Assembly (NCBI GenBank): GCA_031213475.1
Contig: JARUPZ010000002.1
Span: 4,411,049 to 4,475,048 of the forward strand
Length of the DNA stretch: 64,000 nucleotides
From: Nereocystis luetkeana
Taxonomy: Eukaryota > Sar > Phaeophyceae > Laminariales > Laminariaceae
Direction of reading: 5' to 3'
Below the pieces are notes generated by a model. The model ran no database searches, was not told the DNA's origin, and worked only from the letters and a program-made list of their open reading frames with translations. Both the position numbers and the translations under genes were made by a program. Below, in pieces: positions 34,441 through 45,782 of the stretch. Numbering within the stretch: position 1 is the stretch's first letter; each line of letters starts with the position of its first letter.

Positions 34441-34934
34441 AAAACTATATTCTCAAACCAGAGTAATAATTTATACCACCACCAGCATTGCAGTTGTCTA
34501 CCGTATAGGGTGCTGTTCGGGCCGGTGCAACTAGCGAGCACCATATTCAGAGTCATTACTCTGTCTGAACTTAGGAATGTCCACCTCCGGTTACTTATGC
34601 GCGAGAGTTAAAATGAGCCGTTTGAGCACTCGCTATGGCGGTAGGTGCTGCCCCTTATAAGAGCTCAACCACTCTCACTGGCGGGGTTTGACAACTAACT
34701 GAGGAAACACGATAACCCATACGTTTGGATCCGATGCGCATGTTGACCCTTTGGGTATCAGTTTTTCGGCGAACGACCAGAAAGTGCAGTCGAACATCAG
34801 AGATGATAATATTAATAGTAAATCTAGAAGGGATAGTCGTCCCAGGTCTTGCAACAACTACGTGACGTGATTCGGCATCCCGTCTCTCAGGATTTTTCTA
34901 TGTGAAATATTGACTTGCAGAAAACCCCCCTGCG

Positions 34935-35125
34935 TGTGCAAACGCCATTCGACGCGGGACGACGAGGGGAGAAAACGCTGATTTAAGCCTACGAGAAATA
35001 TGAGAGCATCTACCGTAGCGGGGAGGGGGCAGAAACACCCCGTATGTGACCCCGGACTCGAGTTATGAAACGGAGGGAGCTACATGATCAGGGCAAATAA
35101 AATAGACGGGATGGGGAAACAGCTA
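34935..35125 (+). repeat. Dispersed about 220-bp repeat (SINE body-like), copy 1
   Basis: Shares the blocks ACCGTAGCGGGGAGGGGGCAG, TATGTGACCCCGGAYYYGAG and GAYGGGATGRGRAAAC with copies at 38215-38345 (inverted), 39060-39285, 39713-39945 and 60200-60415. This copy is diverged at the 3' half. Confidence 0.65.
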
Positions 35126-35163
35126 ATAATAGCGGTTTCCCGGAATGTATGGTCAAACACAAA

Positions 35164-35976
35164 GGGCCCATCTTAACGATAACTTTTTTTATGATACTCC
35201 GCCGATCTTTTTTTCGTTTTATTTGATTTGCATCTGATTGATCGAAAAGTGAATCACCCATCAGGCATTTTGATGTTTGATTAGAATTGAAACGAAAAAA
35301 ACGAATTCGACAGGAAGTCTTTCGGGACTTCTTTTGCTCTTCGTGTTATTCAAATCGGGAGTTTGTCCAACTCGACGTGGCATGTTCCTGAAACCGCAGC
35401 AAGCCACACAAACTTGAGCCGTGTCGTCGACTGCTTCACAGGTGAGATCCACCATTCCCGAGAGAAGGGGCCACCGGAGCAGCCGCAGCGCGAGGTTCGA
35501 CGGTCCCTAGTACAGAGTAGACCGTCGGCGGCTCCTCAAACATTTAGAAGGCCGTCGCAAACCCAGTTTTTTATCCCTCTTTGCCTCGCGAACCACACGA
35601 GCACCGACCAGGTCACGACTTCGCTCAGAAAATAAAATCGATCGCTGTATCCCCGTCGCTGCTGTCTGCGTGGGGCTTCGGGGCTACGCCAGCCACCCAA
35701 GACATCCCAAGAGCGATAGCCTCTTCGGCGGTGCCGGCAGAAACAATCGGCCGCTGCCCGCGGCGCCCCGGGGAGGACGCGGGCCGTCGCTCGCCTCGTT
35801 GTTTGCCCTCGGGTGTTCGTTGACCCTTGCTTGTACGTTATTCGATCTAAAACAAATATACGCTTATTCCTCGATAGGACCCAAAGGCATATTTGTCACG
35901 AAATTCTATTCGAATCAAATCATTTTTTTTTTCCTATTCTATTTTCATGAAAAAAGTTGTTCGTTAAGATGGGCCC
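35164..35976. mobile_element. PIF/Harbinger-like non-autonomous element, copy 1 (813 bp)
   Basis: The termini are perfect 16-bp inverted repeats, GGGCCCATCTTAACGA at the left and its reverse complement at the right. Flanks are AAA and TAA, a probable mutated 3-bp duplication; copy 2 has TAA on both sides. No transposase is encoded. The interior has AT-rich arms and a GC-rich centre (about 35380-35820) carrying an open frame conserved in copy 2. The TIR start (GGGCC) and TWA-type target fit PIF/Harbinger. Confidence 0.85.
35363..35635 (+). CDS. ORF inside Harbinger-like copy 1, unknown function
   Basis: An open frame of 91 codons whose translation is clearly related to the 113-codon frame at 51272-51610 in copy 2. 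Shared segments are RVVDCFTGEIHHSRE, KQPQREVR-type, SRPSAAPQ and CLANHTSTDQVTTSLR. Reading continues in copy 2 through SSIAVSPSLL and AWGFGAAPATQDAPRAI; copy 1 has the same sequence in another frame. It may be captured host sequence rather than a transposition protein. It contains a donor-like CAG/GTGAGAT near 35440. No known domain is seen. Confidence 0.3.
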   Translation: MSNSTWHVPETAASHTNLSRVVDCFTGEIHHSREKGPPEQPQREVRRSLVQSRPSAAPQTFRRPSQTQFFIPLCLANHTSTDQVTTSLRK

Positions 35977-37293
35977 TAACCCCATCCCTTGCATTTTTAT
36001 TTTTCCGGTAGATGTGTAGTAAGTTGATGCTATACTCGTCAACACGATTTCTGGGCCACAACTCGGAAACGCCCACCTCCACTCACGCACTATGGAGGCC
36101 CAAGCGCTCTCACTGACGCGTCTTCTCGACTGAGGAGCTACCCATTCGTTTTGGATCCGATGCGCGCTTTTGCTACATTGACGCGTGCTACAATATAGGG
36201 GTGGCCCGTTTTGACCGAAATATGGCTGACGGATCTTCTCTCACCGTTAATACCCATTCTGCTGCTGTTTGCAACATTTTTTGGTTCATCACATATTTAG
36301 CCATGGGATTGTTCATCGGCTGAAGTTTACATTTATCCATACTCAGTTTTGTTTTGGGTGAGGTATGAAGCTCCTCAAGTGCGGGACTCCATGACATTTA
36401 TCTTATCGTGGCACTTTTTTATACTATCAGGGTCACATGGCCCACGAGGTTGTGTGTCAGGCGTATCTCACGATGTTGATCACAGTTGCTGTGCGAAGAG
36501 CACCTCAAAAGGGGAGTAATTACTAAGAAGAGCTGGCGCTATTTTTTACTATGACACGAGTCAAATATCACTTTCTGATTATATTTAGCCGAATCTCCGA
36601 CGCAAAGCGTGCATACGGTGCGGCACGGGCGCTGTGACGATTTCGAACAGTGCCCGAAAATAGATCGAACAAAGTTTGAATGCCCACTCTAATATTTCCT
36701 TGGGCGAAACATCAACTCCTACTACTTCTTGCTCGAACCATATGTCGCTTGGGCGGCACCTACTATTAATAACAATACCCCTCTCTGTGACTGCAGCGAC
36801 TTTACTCGCGAATGCGTACCTATGTAGAAAGGCATACGATACCGAAATTTTCATGATACACAAGTAGTGCAGACGAACAACTTGCCGTCCGCGCAAGACG
36901 TTATTCCCATTAGGAAGGATGTTCGATACATGGCATAGATGGTCATCTGGGACTCCTGTCCTTACTACTGTTACAATTTGTTGGCCAGTCAACAATGTGC
37001 TGCTCGTAATCCGATGCCATCGCATGAATATGCTGGTACTGCCTCGAATCTTCACTGATACCGTCATACCTCGTATCTCAGAGCCCCGAGTAGAGCCGCG
37101 ATACGATTGGTTATTCTTATTGGCTGGCAGCTGAACACCAAAGGTATTTAGCGTCCGAGCTATTTATTATGAATAGTTGTGTGCTGCGAGTGTGGGCCAC
37201 TCAAAAAGCATTTACCGCGAGCGTCAAACACAATGCGTCATAGATAGTGGTGGGAGTCACAAATATTAAAGCTCTCTCACCGCAGAGGAGGAG
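35977..37293. other. Intergenic, no supported gene
   Basis: A minus-strand frame at 36585-37067 (161 codons) has no recognised domain or repeat of its own. No gene is called. Confidence 0.45.
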
Positions 37294-37876
37294 TTGATGC
37301 TTGCCCATCCTGTCTGCCCACTGACAAAATACAAGCGGTGTGCCCTATTGGTGGCGACCCGGGGGCTGAAGTTTCGTGGGTGCGTTGTTGCAGGAGGTCG
37401 AAATGCTGTGTGGTGCATTGGTGGCGACAGTATCGGACAGAGATGGTGGAACCAACACGCGGAAACTCCAAAGGTGGTTCCAGAATTTCGAAACGACTAC
37501 CAGTATGGAAAGACCAACGGACGGCTCCACCTTGTCACCCTGTCACTCAATGCATCAACCATGCAAGCTATCAATACCAGTAACGGAGAGTGCAGGGAGA
37601 CAAATGGAGGTCAGAGACATGGCAGGAAATTGCCTGCTGCCACACCAGAACAATGAGCGGGCATTCCAGGCGGAAGGGACGCCGGGCGGACTGTGGGTGG
37701 GTGTGGTCGGGAGCCGGCCCGCAACCTTTCGGAGATTGGTCCACACCGGCGCATCGGGCACTAGGGGGTCGGTCGTCGGAGCAGCAAAAGGGGAAAACCC
37801 AAGGGTAGGTGGTGCATCAAGGAGTGGAACAGGATCGGGGGCGATGGGCGCGCCTATAGACTCAGACGGCCGTTAA
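37294..37876 (+). CDS. Overlapping unknown ORFs, possible degenerate gene
   Basis: Two overlapping plus-strand frames (37294-37656 and 37376-37876, up to 167 codons) cover a GC-richer island. The first contains FRGCVVAGGRNAVW and RWWNQHAETP; the second is Gly/Arg/Ser-rich at its end. I do not recognise a family. It could be a decayed coding fragment of a mobile element, since its surroundings are repeat-rich, or an exon of an unknown gene. No splice-supported model could be built. Confidence 0.2.
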
Positions 37877-38214
37877 GCCCCACAACGGTACGTTGGTGCG
37901 CCTGTTATTTATAATGAGAAACTAGGACTCTTTCATTTTGACACGGCAATGTGCGTGTTTTCAGTCTTCGCTGTTAGTTTCCTAAGCGATAACAAGACTA
38001 AGTGTCGTTGAGTAGCATACCACACTTGAGTACTGCAACGCAAACGAACCCACAAGCTGTTTTAGTTTAGTTGACATTTAGCACTTTAAAACTAAATGGC
38101 AGAGGGCAGAGGTGATTGGTTCGTGCACCGTACAGTACTACTGGGAAACCGTCCCCGGAGCAGTACGTGAATGATACCGTATACATACGTGTTGTAACAT
38201 ATATATACCTTTTT

Positions 38215-38350
38215 TTATTTTTTATTTTTGCTCATCCCATTAATTATCTTCGCCCATCTTCTTCTCTCTCTCCTTCCAACTCGTAACTCAGATCCGGGGT
38301 CACATAGCAGGCTCTTCTCCCCCCTTCCCGCTACGGTACCCTCGGCTCCT
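38215..38350 (-). repeat. Dispersed about 220-bp repeat, inverted partial copy
   Basis: The reverse complement reads through TACCGTAGCGGGAAGGGGGG, CTATGTGACCCCGGATCTGA, GTTACGAGTTGGAAGGAGAG and GGGATGAGC, closely matching 39713-39945. It lies immediately left of the TIR element at 38400. Confidence 0.75.
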
Positions 38351-38399
38351 CCTATAATATTTTTTACTTAGATGCTACAACCGACGTATAGCTAGCATG

Positions 38400-38882
38400 G
38401 TAAACAACATTTTCGCCTGATTGAGAGCGAAGTATCTGATTGAGAGCGAGAGCCAAATAAATTGAAATTTCGGGTCCAGACGCCTCTTGCCATTTCTTGG
38501 TAAGTAGGGGACGGGCTATTCCAAGAAGCGGCGCAAATTGAAGGTCTCGTCAGCAGCGTCGCGAGCATATGCGTGTCATCGTCATCGGATGCTGCAGCTA
38601 GGAGCTAGACAAGTTGCTAGATTTCCCCAGATTGGCTATTATTCCTGCCTCAAACTGTTTCGCCTCGGGCGGTGGGCTCTACTGTAGCTTCTGCTCCCGG
38701 CTGTAGCTCCACAACGAGAGACTCCCACACGATGACCAGGGTAGCGGCTTGAAGCTACGGGCTAGCCCTTCAATTCAAGCTACACAGCAAGCTCCACCTC
38801 TCAGCGGTAGTCCGGCTACAGCGTATCGCGCAATCTCGCTCTCAATCAGATACTACGCTCTCAATCAGGCGAATATGTTGTA
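38400..38882. mobile_element. TIR element with iterated termini, about 480 bp
   Basis: The inverted ends are about 50 bp. Each end contains TGATTGAGAGCG twice, separated by about 17 bp (left 38418 and 38438; right as CGCTCTCAATCA). TA flanks the outer ends, with imperfect matches. The interior has repeated TGTAGCT/AGCTACA blocks and no ORF of note. Iterated sub-terminal sites resemble transposase-binding repeats. The superfamily is not assignable. Confidence 0.7.
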
Positions 38883-39059
38883 GCACATCCCCTCGGGATA
38901 CGTCAAGATTGGTCTTCTCGGCAATAATGGGGAACGTGCAAACGCCGAGCGATGCGTCTATGGAAACAACTCATCGAGATATTGCCGAAGCCACGGTTTC
39001 GGTTGTGTGTGCCCCCTGTGCCCCCTTGGGTTTGGAGAAAGTCGGCTAGGAAATTCGTC

Positions 39060-39285
39060 CGGGGGGGTAGGCGCAACTCGACGACGAGAGTCAACGAGGG
39101 AAGAAACGGCTGAAGCATTCTCGCGATGAAAATTCAATTGCAATGCAAGAACCGTGTACGTAGTGATGGGGAGGGGAGGGGGGTAGCCTGCTATTTCACC
39201 GTGGATGTGAGTTACGACTTAATAGAAGGGAGAGATAAAACATGGGCGGAGACAACAAATGAGATGGGAAAACAAAAATACATGA
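39060..39285 (+). repeat. Dispersed about 220-bp repeat, copy
   Basis: Same order of blocks as 39713-39945: GTAGGCGCAACTCGACGAC, GAGGGAAGAAACGGCTGAA, ATTCTCGCGATGAAAATT, GTGAGTTACGA, GAAGGGAGAGA and GAGATGGGAAAACAAAA. It ends in an A-rich tail, consistent with retrotransposition. Confidence 0.7.
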
Positions 39286-39535
39286 AAAAAACTTGTATGA
39301 CAGGATCACTGTTGGGTTCCCACGATCAGTAGCGCCTATTATTCATGCCAAGACCCCCCGAGGAACGGCAGGAAGTGCCCGTATTGAAGCCGCTCAAAAC
39401 GAGCCAATGTACTCATTATTAGTGTCGGTAAAAATCACATGGCATTATTCCAGTGGGGGCAAACGCTAGTGAATCGTTCGGTTGAGCTCTTGTACAACCG
39501 CGCTTTTGTGTGACTTTTTTTCTTTTCTGTTTCAT

Positions 39536-39962
39536 ATTACGTGGAACCATAGTAAATAGGACCCACGGTACGTACGAAAACTAACAGTAGTTGGTCCTAT
39601 TTGGCCGGTCGCCCCGGTGGTTCAAGTGGTTAACCTCGAACTCTACTTGTGTTTGAATCCTGGGTTCGAGCCCCAGGTGGGTCGGACACTAGACTTTATT
39701 TGCAAAAAAAAAATGATTCAAGTTTTGAGAGCGCCTTGCAGCGTGGGTAGGCAAAATTCGATGCGAGTCGACGAGGGAAGAAAAGTCTGAAATATTCTCG
39801 AGATCAAAATGAAGGCACGTACCGTAGCGGGAAAGGGGTAGAAGAGCCAGCTATGTGACCCCGGATCTGAGTTACGAGTTGGAAGGAGAGAGAGAAGAAG
39901 ATGTGCGAAGATAATGAATGGGATGAGCAAAACAAAAACAGAAAAACAATGGTCCCCCGTAA
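39536..39962. mobile_element. MITE of the 4567 family, split by a SINE-like insertion
   Basis: The left end reads TTACGTGGAACCATAGTAAA followed by TAGGACC. The right half resumes only at 39946 with AATGGTCCCCCGTAA. The inner edge GGTCCTATT at 39593-39602 and the outer edge are separated by about 340 bp of unrelated DNA. In the intact copy at 4567-4680 they are contiguous, so the insertion came later than the MITE. Confidence 0.72.
39605..39945 (+). mobile_element. SINE-like element with tRNA-derived head
   Basis: The head (39605-39685) carries an A-box-like GTGGTTCAAGTGGTTAA and a perfect B box GGGTTCGAGCC inside a 5-bp T-arm (CTGGG-TTCGAGC-CCCAG). The acceptor stem does not pair well, so it is not a functional tRNA gene. 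After an A run (39706-39714) comes the dispersed 220-bp body, ending in an A-rich tail (AACAAAAACAGAAAAAC). Head and body may be one SINE, or two elements inserted side by side. Confidence 0.6.
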
Positions 39963-40109
39963 CTTTCTCTGTCTCTGCTCTCTATTTGTCTTTTGTATCG
40001 GTCTTGGCCCACACCAGCTGGACTAATAATGCATTAATGCTCTTGTTTTGCTCCTAAATCTCTGTCTCTGCCCGCCAGCCGCTTCTTGCCTTGTCTTCAG
40101 TTGTTGTTG

Positions 40110-40345
40110 TTGTTGTCTTCACATTATATCGTGTTTTTTTCTTTCTACCCAGCTTCATCAGTCACCCAGTGTCCGTCCTGATTCCCTATCCTAGAGAGAT
40201 ACTGATTCTTCTGTGGTCACAGACTGTGAGACAGAGGAAGTCCAAAAACTAAAACTAAATCGCAAATTCAAGTGTCAAGCAAGTGAAATGTCAGCGTACA
40301 GGGTACGAGTACACAACAACAACACAAGCGAGAACGGAAAAATAA
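40110..40345 (-). mobile_element. Solo LINE 3' end, second lineage
   Basis: Matches 30960-31170, including CACAGACTGTGAGACAGAGG, CGCAAATTCAAGTGTCAAGC and GTACGAGTACACAACAAC, at well over 90% by eye. GTT repeats near 40105-40118 sit at the LINE's 3' terminus on the minus strand. This is an extreme 5' truncation, typical of LINE insertion. Confidence 0.8.
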
Positions 40346-41876
40346 AAACAAATCTGGCCTTTTTTTTGGTCGTCTTTCTGTTGGTCCATCAGTGGAATAC
40401 ATCATAGGAGGTCTGATCGTATACCGGCAAACAGCAAAACCCTTGCCCTCTCGAGACTCGGTCTTGAGCGTATGTTTGTTTTCGTTTCACCTTCCCATCT
40501 TCTTTTTCTTTCTACTTGTTGTACCGTATATTGACAATAAATAGTAGTATTTCGTACGTACTTGGTATAAGTTCTTTTTGTTCATTTTCCCTTTGTTTTT
40601 ACCCTTCGCCGCACTTCTAATTTTTTGTTTCGCTACACGAAGTACTAAGAATGAACCTAAATATATTCTTCTTTCTTTTTTCGGGCCCAAGTATTTCACC
40701 ATGTATTGGTATGCGTGCATGTTTTCTTTCCTCGAGACGCTTTCTTTAGCCTGCATTGTATCCGCGGGCTGAATGTGAGCTAATGTGAGAACACCATCAT
40801 CACCACATCGCGATCATCATCATCGTCACCGTCATCTCATCATGACAAGGTACAAACTGCAAGAGCAAGATCGCTCAAAGGCTAAACAACGTTCAAAGAC
40901 CGCGCAGGGACATATCCTTTCGAGGAAGGGTGTGAGTGTGTTCTTCACATTGACCCGTTCTTTCTACCCGTCGACACCCAGCATAACCAGTGCCCGTGCC
41001 GATTCTCCAATCCTAGAAGAGATACAAGTTCTGTGGTCACAAAGCTACTCCACAGAGATACACTACGTTGCCACGAACGTGTGCAGTAAGTAAGCACTGC
41101 AGTGGGCAATGCAAAGCCATGCCATCATACTAGATACGACAGGCACGACATACACAATCTGTGGAATAGTGAAACGAAAAGAAACAACCAAAGAGAAAAC
41201 AAAAACAAAGTAGACAAATCAAAAGAGAAAAAGGGAAAAAATGAAAGCAAAAACTAGGAGAAACAATCTGTCGTGCCCCCCCCCCGCAGGCGAGGTGGCC
41301 AACACTTGAAAAAGAACGAGCTGGAAAAAAGAAAAAAATAACAAAAACACCACTGCTTGTATACAGAGTAAGACAAATAACCAAGGAAAAAAAAACAAAG
41401 GAAAAATAACAAAGGGAAAATATTATGGCAGACCAAAGCCCGAAGCACTTTCCGGGTGGCGGCAGAAGTTTGTGATACGAGTAGTATAGCCAGGTTCTCC
41501 CTGCTAATCCGCCTGGTACCTTGCTACCCAGACTGCCGTCTCCGCCCTGCGTTCGTCAACTATGCCCAGCCCCTTGGCGTCAGACAATACGAAACGAGCA
41601 GAGCAGGTTCGTCATCCAACCACGCCACACGGCTCCTTCAGTACGGCTTATCAATCAGAAAAGTAAGAGAAAAAAAATAAAATGAAAATCACGGAGAGTC
41701 AGCGCAAAAAAGAAAAAAACAAAACAAAAAGAAAAGACAAGGGAAGACCACGTTCGAACCAGCTGCACCAGTTGGTAGCACTAGTAGTATGGTCGTGTTC
41801 TACTTCCTAGTCGACTTCGTGCCTTGCTACCCTGTCTGCCATCTCCTTCCTAATTTCGTCTACCGCCGTTTCCCTT

Positions 41877-42770
41877 CTACCCCTCCTGTTCCCTCCCCTC
41901 TCCGCATTCCCTTGGTCGGGCTCTCTGCCACTTCTCCTGTCTGTTGCCCCCTCCACCCCCATTTCCTTGGACACCATCCACGGCGGATGCGCGGCGCTGC
42001 CTACTCATCTCAGCCTCAGCCTCGTGCCACCTCACCATGAACCGTTCGGCTGCTTCAAGGATCCCCCGGTACCACTTCCCCGCCTTTTTGGCTGCAGTGG
42101 ACCACAACGCGGTCTCAACTCCAAACACCAAGGGGGCAACTTCCGTTGACCCTTCGGTGGCTCGGAACTCCCTAAGGTCTTCGACTATGCATCTATGCCA
42201 AGTCTTACACTGTCCGCCTGGTCTCGGGTTCTCCCCACCAGCTATCGTCCCGAACATTACCCGATTGGGTAATCGCTCCTTGTTTTGCCGTGCCACGCCC
42301 CCCGCAAAGAAGAGCCGCCGTTTACGAATGGTCGTTTCGATGCTCTCGCAACGTGTCATCTTGAGGGCCTTCGCGTACGAGAGGGTGGCATGGTCAGTAC
42401 GAAGTCGGCGCTGGAAGCCAATGACTCGCAACAGGACTTGGTGGTGAGCCGTTCGAAGCTTGGCAAAGTGTTCCGCTCTGAGGGTTCACGTCACACACCC
42501 GTACAGCAGGGTCTCAATCACCTCGGCCTTCAGCATTCGGACTTTAAGGCTAAGGGGGGCGGTCGTCCTATCATACAACTCCGGGCCGAACCGTTTGAGG
42601 CATGCTCGCATGAGGCGGATCCGTCGGTCGATTTCGAGCGAGAGCGCAGCGTTTTCGTGGATAACGCCGCCTAGGTATAATAACTGGGTTGTAAGCTTAT
42701 ACCTCTGGCCTGCCGCTTCGATGACGAGCGCTGGTGCGAGGGTTGTCTGGTCTGGTGTTTGTAGGACCAT
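41877..42770 (-). pseudogene. LINE copy 2, C-terminal part
   Basis: Reads [18 protein letters not shown] to LLYGCVT, then TGA at 42486-42488, and continues in the same frame from 42431 (RVIGFQRRL) through [28 protein letters not shown] and KWYRGILEAAERF. Unlike copy 1 it reads without a shift through WHRCIVEDL, which shows the ancestral frame there. The extreme C-terminus is shifted relative to copy 1 after the Gly run near 41945. Confidence 0.85.
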
Positions 42771-42889
42771 TGTCTCTGTCTTCTTTCCGACACCGTGAGG
42801 CCTGCTGCTTCGAAGACAGCCACGATGACTGTCATCATTTTTGCGAGCCCTTCAGCCGACTTCGAGACAATTCCTGCATCATCGGCGTA

Positions 42890-43852
42890 CTACATGCCCC
42901 ATACAGACCTTCGCACGCACGCCAATGGCTCCTCCTTCCCTGTTCGAACTACTCCAGCTTCACAGAGTAGGACCAAATCCCTTACAATGGTGTCGCCTTG
43001 GCTGAAGCGTACTAGAACGACGTGTAACGCAGCAGCGAAGAACACGTTGAACAGTAACGGTGATAGTACACAGCCTTGCCGCAGCCCCTGCGTGACATCA
43101 AACCATTCCGAGTGCTCGCCGTCATCAGTACGCACGCGAGCCCGCATGCCATCGTGGAAATTACGGATAATTCTCAGCATCTTGGTTGGTACGCCAAAGC
43201 GTGTGAGTACCTTCCATAACAGCTCTCGGTCGACAGAGTCGTACGCTTTCTGCAGATCGATGAAGCACACGTATAAGGGGATTTTCCTCTGTCGTCCGAG
43301 CTCTTGCAGCCGGCGCACGACGAACAACATATCAATCGTTGATCGTGCGGGGCGGAAGCCGCACTGTTCCTCAGGGAGTAGTTCCTCGGTCTTGGAGTAG
43401 TTGCTGAGGCGGGACGCGACGATTTTCAGCAACACTTTGCCTACGTGGGCAATAATAAGCGAAAGCCCTCTGTAGTTGTTGCAGTCAGTTCGATCCTTCT
43501 TTTTGTGAAGGATCTTGATGATCGCATAATTCCATTGCTGAGGGACTTCTCCTGTTAACCAAACATTGACAAGGATGTTGTGAAAGCACTGGGCGAATGC
43601 CGGGTGGTCGAGTTTTAGGAGTTCGACCGGGAGACCAGCTGGCCCGACAGCTTTCCAATTCGACATCCCCTTAAGTGCTTCTGTCATCTCGTCTATGGAT
43701 GGTTCATCTTCAAGCGACAGTTTAGGCGGCCGCGGTGGCAAGAGGTCGATGATCGTGGGATCGAGCTTCAGCGACTTCGTGTTCAAGAGTTTGTGGTAAA
43801 ACCCCGCCCATCGTTCACGAATTTCGCACCTTATCCCGTAAGAGCGTGCCAT
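42890..43852 (-). pseudogene. LINE reverse transcriptase, copy 2, N-terminal half
   Basis: Encodes the palm and fingers up to SVWGM. Motif [13 protein letters not shown] and motif [14 protein letters not shown] are present. It stops at a TAG (42890-42892) where copy 1 has TTG, one codon before YADD. Upstream, a frame change near 43820 (KVR to ERWAG) separates it from the piece at 43815-43977. Downstream, another frame change precedes 42770, and a TGA at 42486-42488 replaces the Trp codon of CVTW. It is a dead copy. Confidence 0.88.
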
Positions 43853-43977
43853 CCTCGTCCCTAATGAACTGTTCGCTCCTCGCTTTAGTCCCTTCCAATC
43901 CTACCGTACTCTTAAGGTGCTTGTACAAGCCTCTATGGTCGTTGTTCGCTAGGAGTCGTTCGGTTTCGGCAAGGGTA

Positions 43978-44599
43978 CGATACATTGACTCAAAATGTTC
44001 GAATATGCCGTATACTCGAAGCAGCATTATCGCACTTATTGCAGCCCCTCAGGAAGCATATCCCCACGCCAAGGAAACGCACGTAAGTAGAACCAGGTAC
44101 CAGATAACAAGTATTTCCGTGTTCAACTCGCTAACAACCAGCTGATACTTCAACGATCTCGATGTGCATGCCCCAAGACCCAATGATGCACGGTAGTGAG
44201 ATCATCCTTCGGATATCAATTTGTTGGCTCATGGATGCCCGCCGGGTGTCTTCAACGCAATGTCGATGAGGGCGGGGCGATAATAAGACTATTATGATAG
44301 CGACTATTAATAACTAACTGCTGCTGTTGATGTAATATAAACATTATAAAATCAGGTATGTGAGGGTCAAAACAAAAGCACGGCGTGCTATAGATACAAG
44401 TAGTATTATGCTGCTGTGCATGGACCTTATTCAATTGAAATCCTCTTGGTTTAGAACGGAGGCCAATTGAGAGGCCTCAGTGAACAAAAACCAAAAACCT
44501 TAAAAACATGCCGTTCGTGCGACCCTGGGGATGTCCTCGGACAGTTGAAACCTCTAGAAACTGCTGTATCAAGGAATAATCCGGGTTGGTTGTTGTTTC
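43978..44599. other. Intergenic, no supported gene
   Basis: AT-rich sequence next to the 5' truncation point of LINE copy 2. No conserved ORF was found. Confidence 0.45.
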
Positions 44600-44755
44600 C
44601 ACGTTTTTTTTGTGTGTGTCTTTTTCGTACCCGGTACGCCTACCTGTCAATAACCAAAAAGAGTCCGCGTGCGCTTATTTTTGTTTCATCCGCCTCACAG
44701 TTTGTGACTACATAATAACTTGTACCGGTACCAGATATCGTATCTCTGTGTTGAT
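44600..44755 (+). mobile_element. Diverged LINE 3' end fragment
   Basis: CGTACCCGGTACGC, GTTTCATCCGCCTCACAG and TTTGTGACTACATAATAACT line up in order with the 3' UTR end of the second LINE lineage (minus strand near 31150-31060). It is short and old. Confidence 0.5.
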
Positions 44756-45502
44756 ATGAAAAAAACATGCACATTGGATGTGCTGATGAGTGTGAATCGA
44801 AAACCTGCGTGAAGCGTCGTTTTCATGTTTTTTCGGTCGTTTTTTTCTGTCTATATACAACCGAAACCGACCTTCTTTTGTTTTTTTGGTTCAAAATTAA
44901 ATGAACGAAACCGAGAAACCGACTCGTATTTTTTGTAAATTTTAATGTACCAGGCATCGTTTTTTGTTTTTGGTACCAATATTACTCGCCCCTTGTCCTC
45001 TACGCCAAAAGTCTATTCACGAAAACCCCGTTATATATGGACAGGCACGAGGCCACAGCACAGCAAACCCCAAGCAGCCGAGCAGCACGGCACCAGCAGT
45101 ATATACATCGTTTGTATGAAGGAATTCGTATGGACCCGTACTACCTACCTGCTTTTTATAGGTTTCGTATCGTTTTTTAAATGGGCCTGTGTACGGCATC
45201 GTAACCTCTGACTGGTTTATTAAGGGTTTAATGTATAAATATATATACTCGGTATAATCATAAGTACGATATTGTTGGCCTTGTGCCCTGAACGCTCCTC
45301 AGCGTTTCTCAGACGTATTAGTTGCGTTGTTCGTGCTAGCGCGAGATGAGGTTCACCTTACGCGAAGAAACTGCGTCCTCGTGATCCCCGAGCCCGACTG
45401 TGTCGGAGGTGGCCTCGGGGGTGCTTTCGCCGTGCCCCAGCTGCCGGCTGGTCGGGTTTCCTGTGCTCCTTTTAGACAGCAACGTTACAAATTTGTCAGC
45501 TA
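44756..45502. other. Intergenic, no supported gene
   Basis: Low-complexity segments rich in CCGAAACCGACC and T runs near 44815-44935, loosely similar to 50815-50905. No gene is called. Confidence 0.45.
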
Positions 45503-45782
45503 TGAGTTGGACCAGTTGAGTGTGATCGATACTTGATTTACCAGTCTCGTGGCCAAAGAGTTTGGTCCACGGAGTGTCGGTTGACGGTCCACTAGCCCCT
45601 TGACGGATAGCTGTTGAGGGCATCCCAATCCTAAAAACTATATGGTTCCAGGAGAGGGTTTGACGGGCCAAACGTAGGCCTGACGGGGCAAACATAGGCC
45701 GGCCACGTTTCAAATACGTCACGTGTGAGTTGGACCAGTTGAGTGGTCGATACTTGATTTATACCAGTCTCGCGGCCAAAAC
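45503..45782 (+). repeat. 55-bp direct duplication
   Basis: GAGTTGGACCAGTTGAGTG followed by ATCGATACTTGATTTA and CCAGTCTCG occurs at 45503-45558 and again at 45727-45780 with few differences. Between and around them are short repeats of GACGGGCCAAACGTAGGCC type. An open minus-strand frame through the region (45336-45722) has no domain. Confidence 0.65.

Larger units (their letters stand above)
40930..43977 (-). mobile_element. LINE copy 2, inverted and near-identical to copy 1
   Basis: The 3' UTR (40930-41790), RT and linker down from 43977 match copy 1 base for base over long stretches. Homology stops abruptly near 43977 (start [12 protein letters not shown]), so this copy is 5'-truncated within the linker. 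It lies 37 kb from copy 1 in opposite orientation. Confidence 0.88.
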
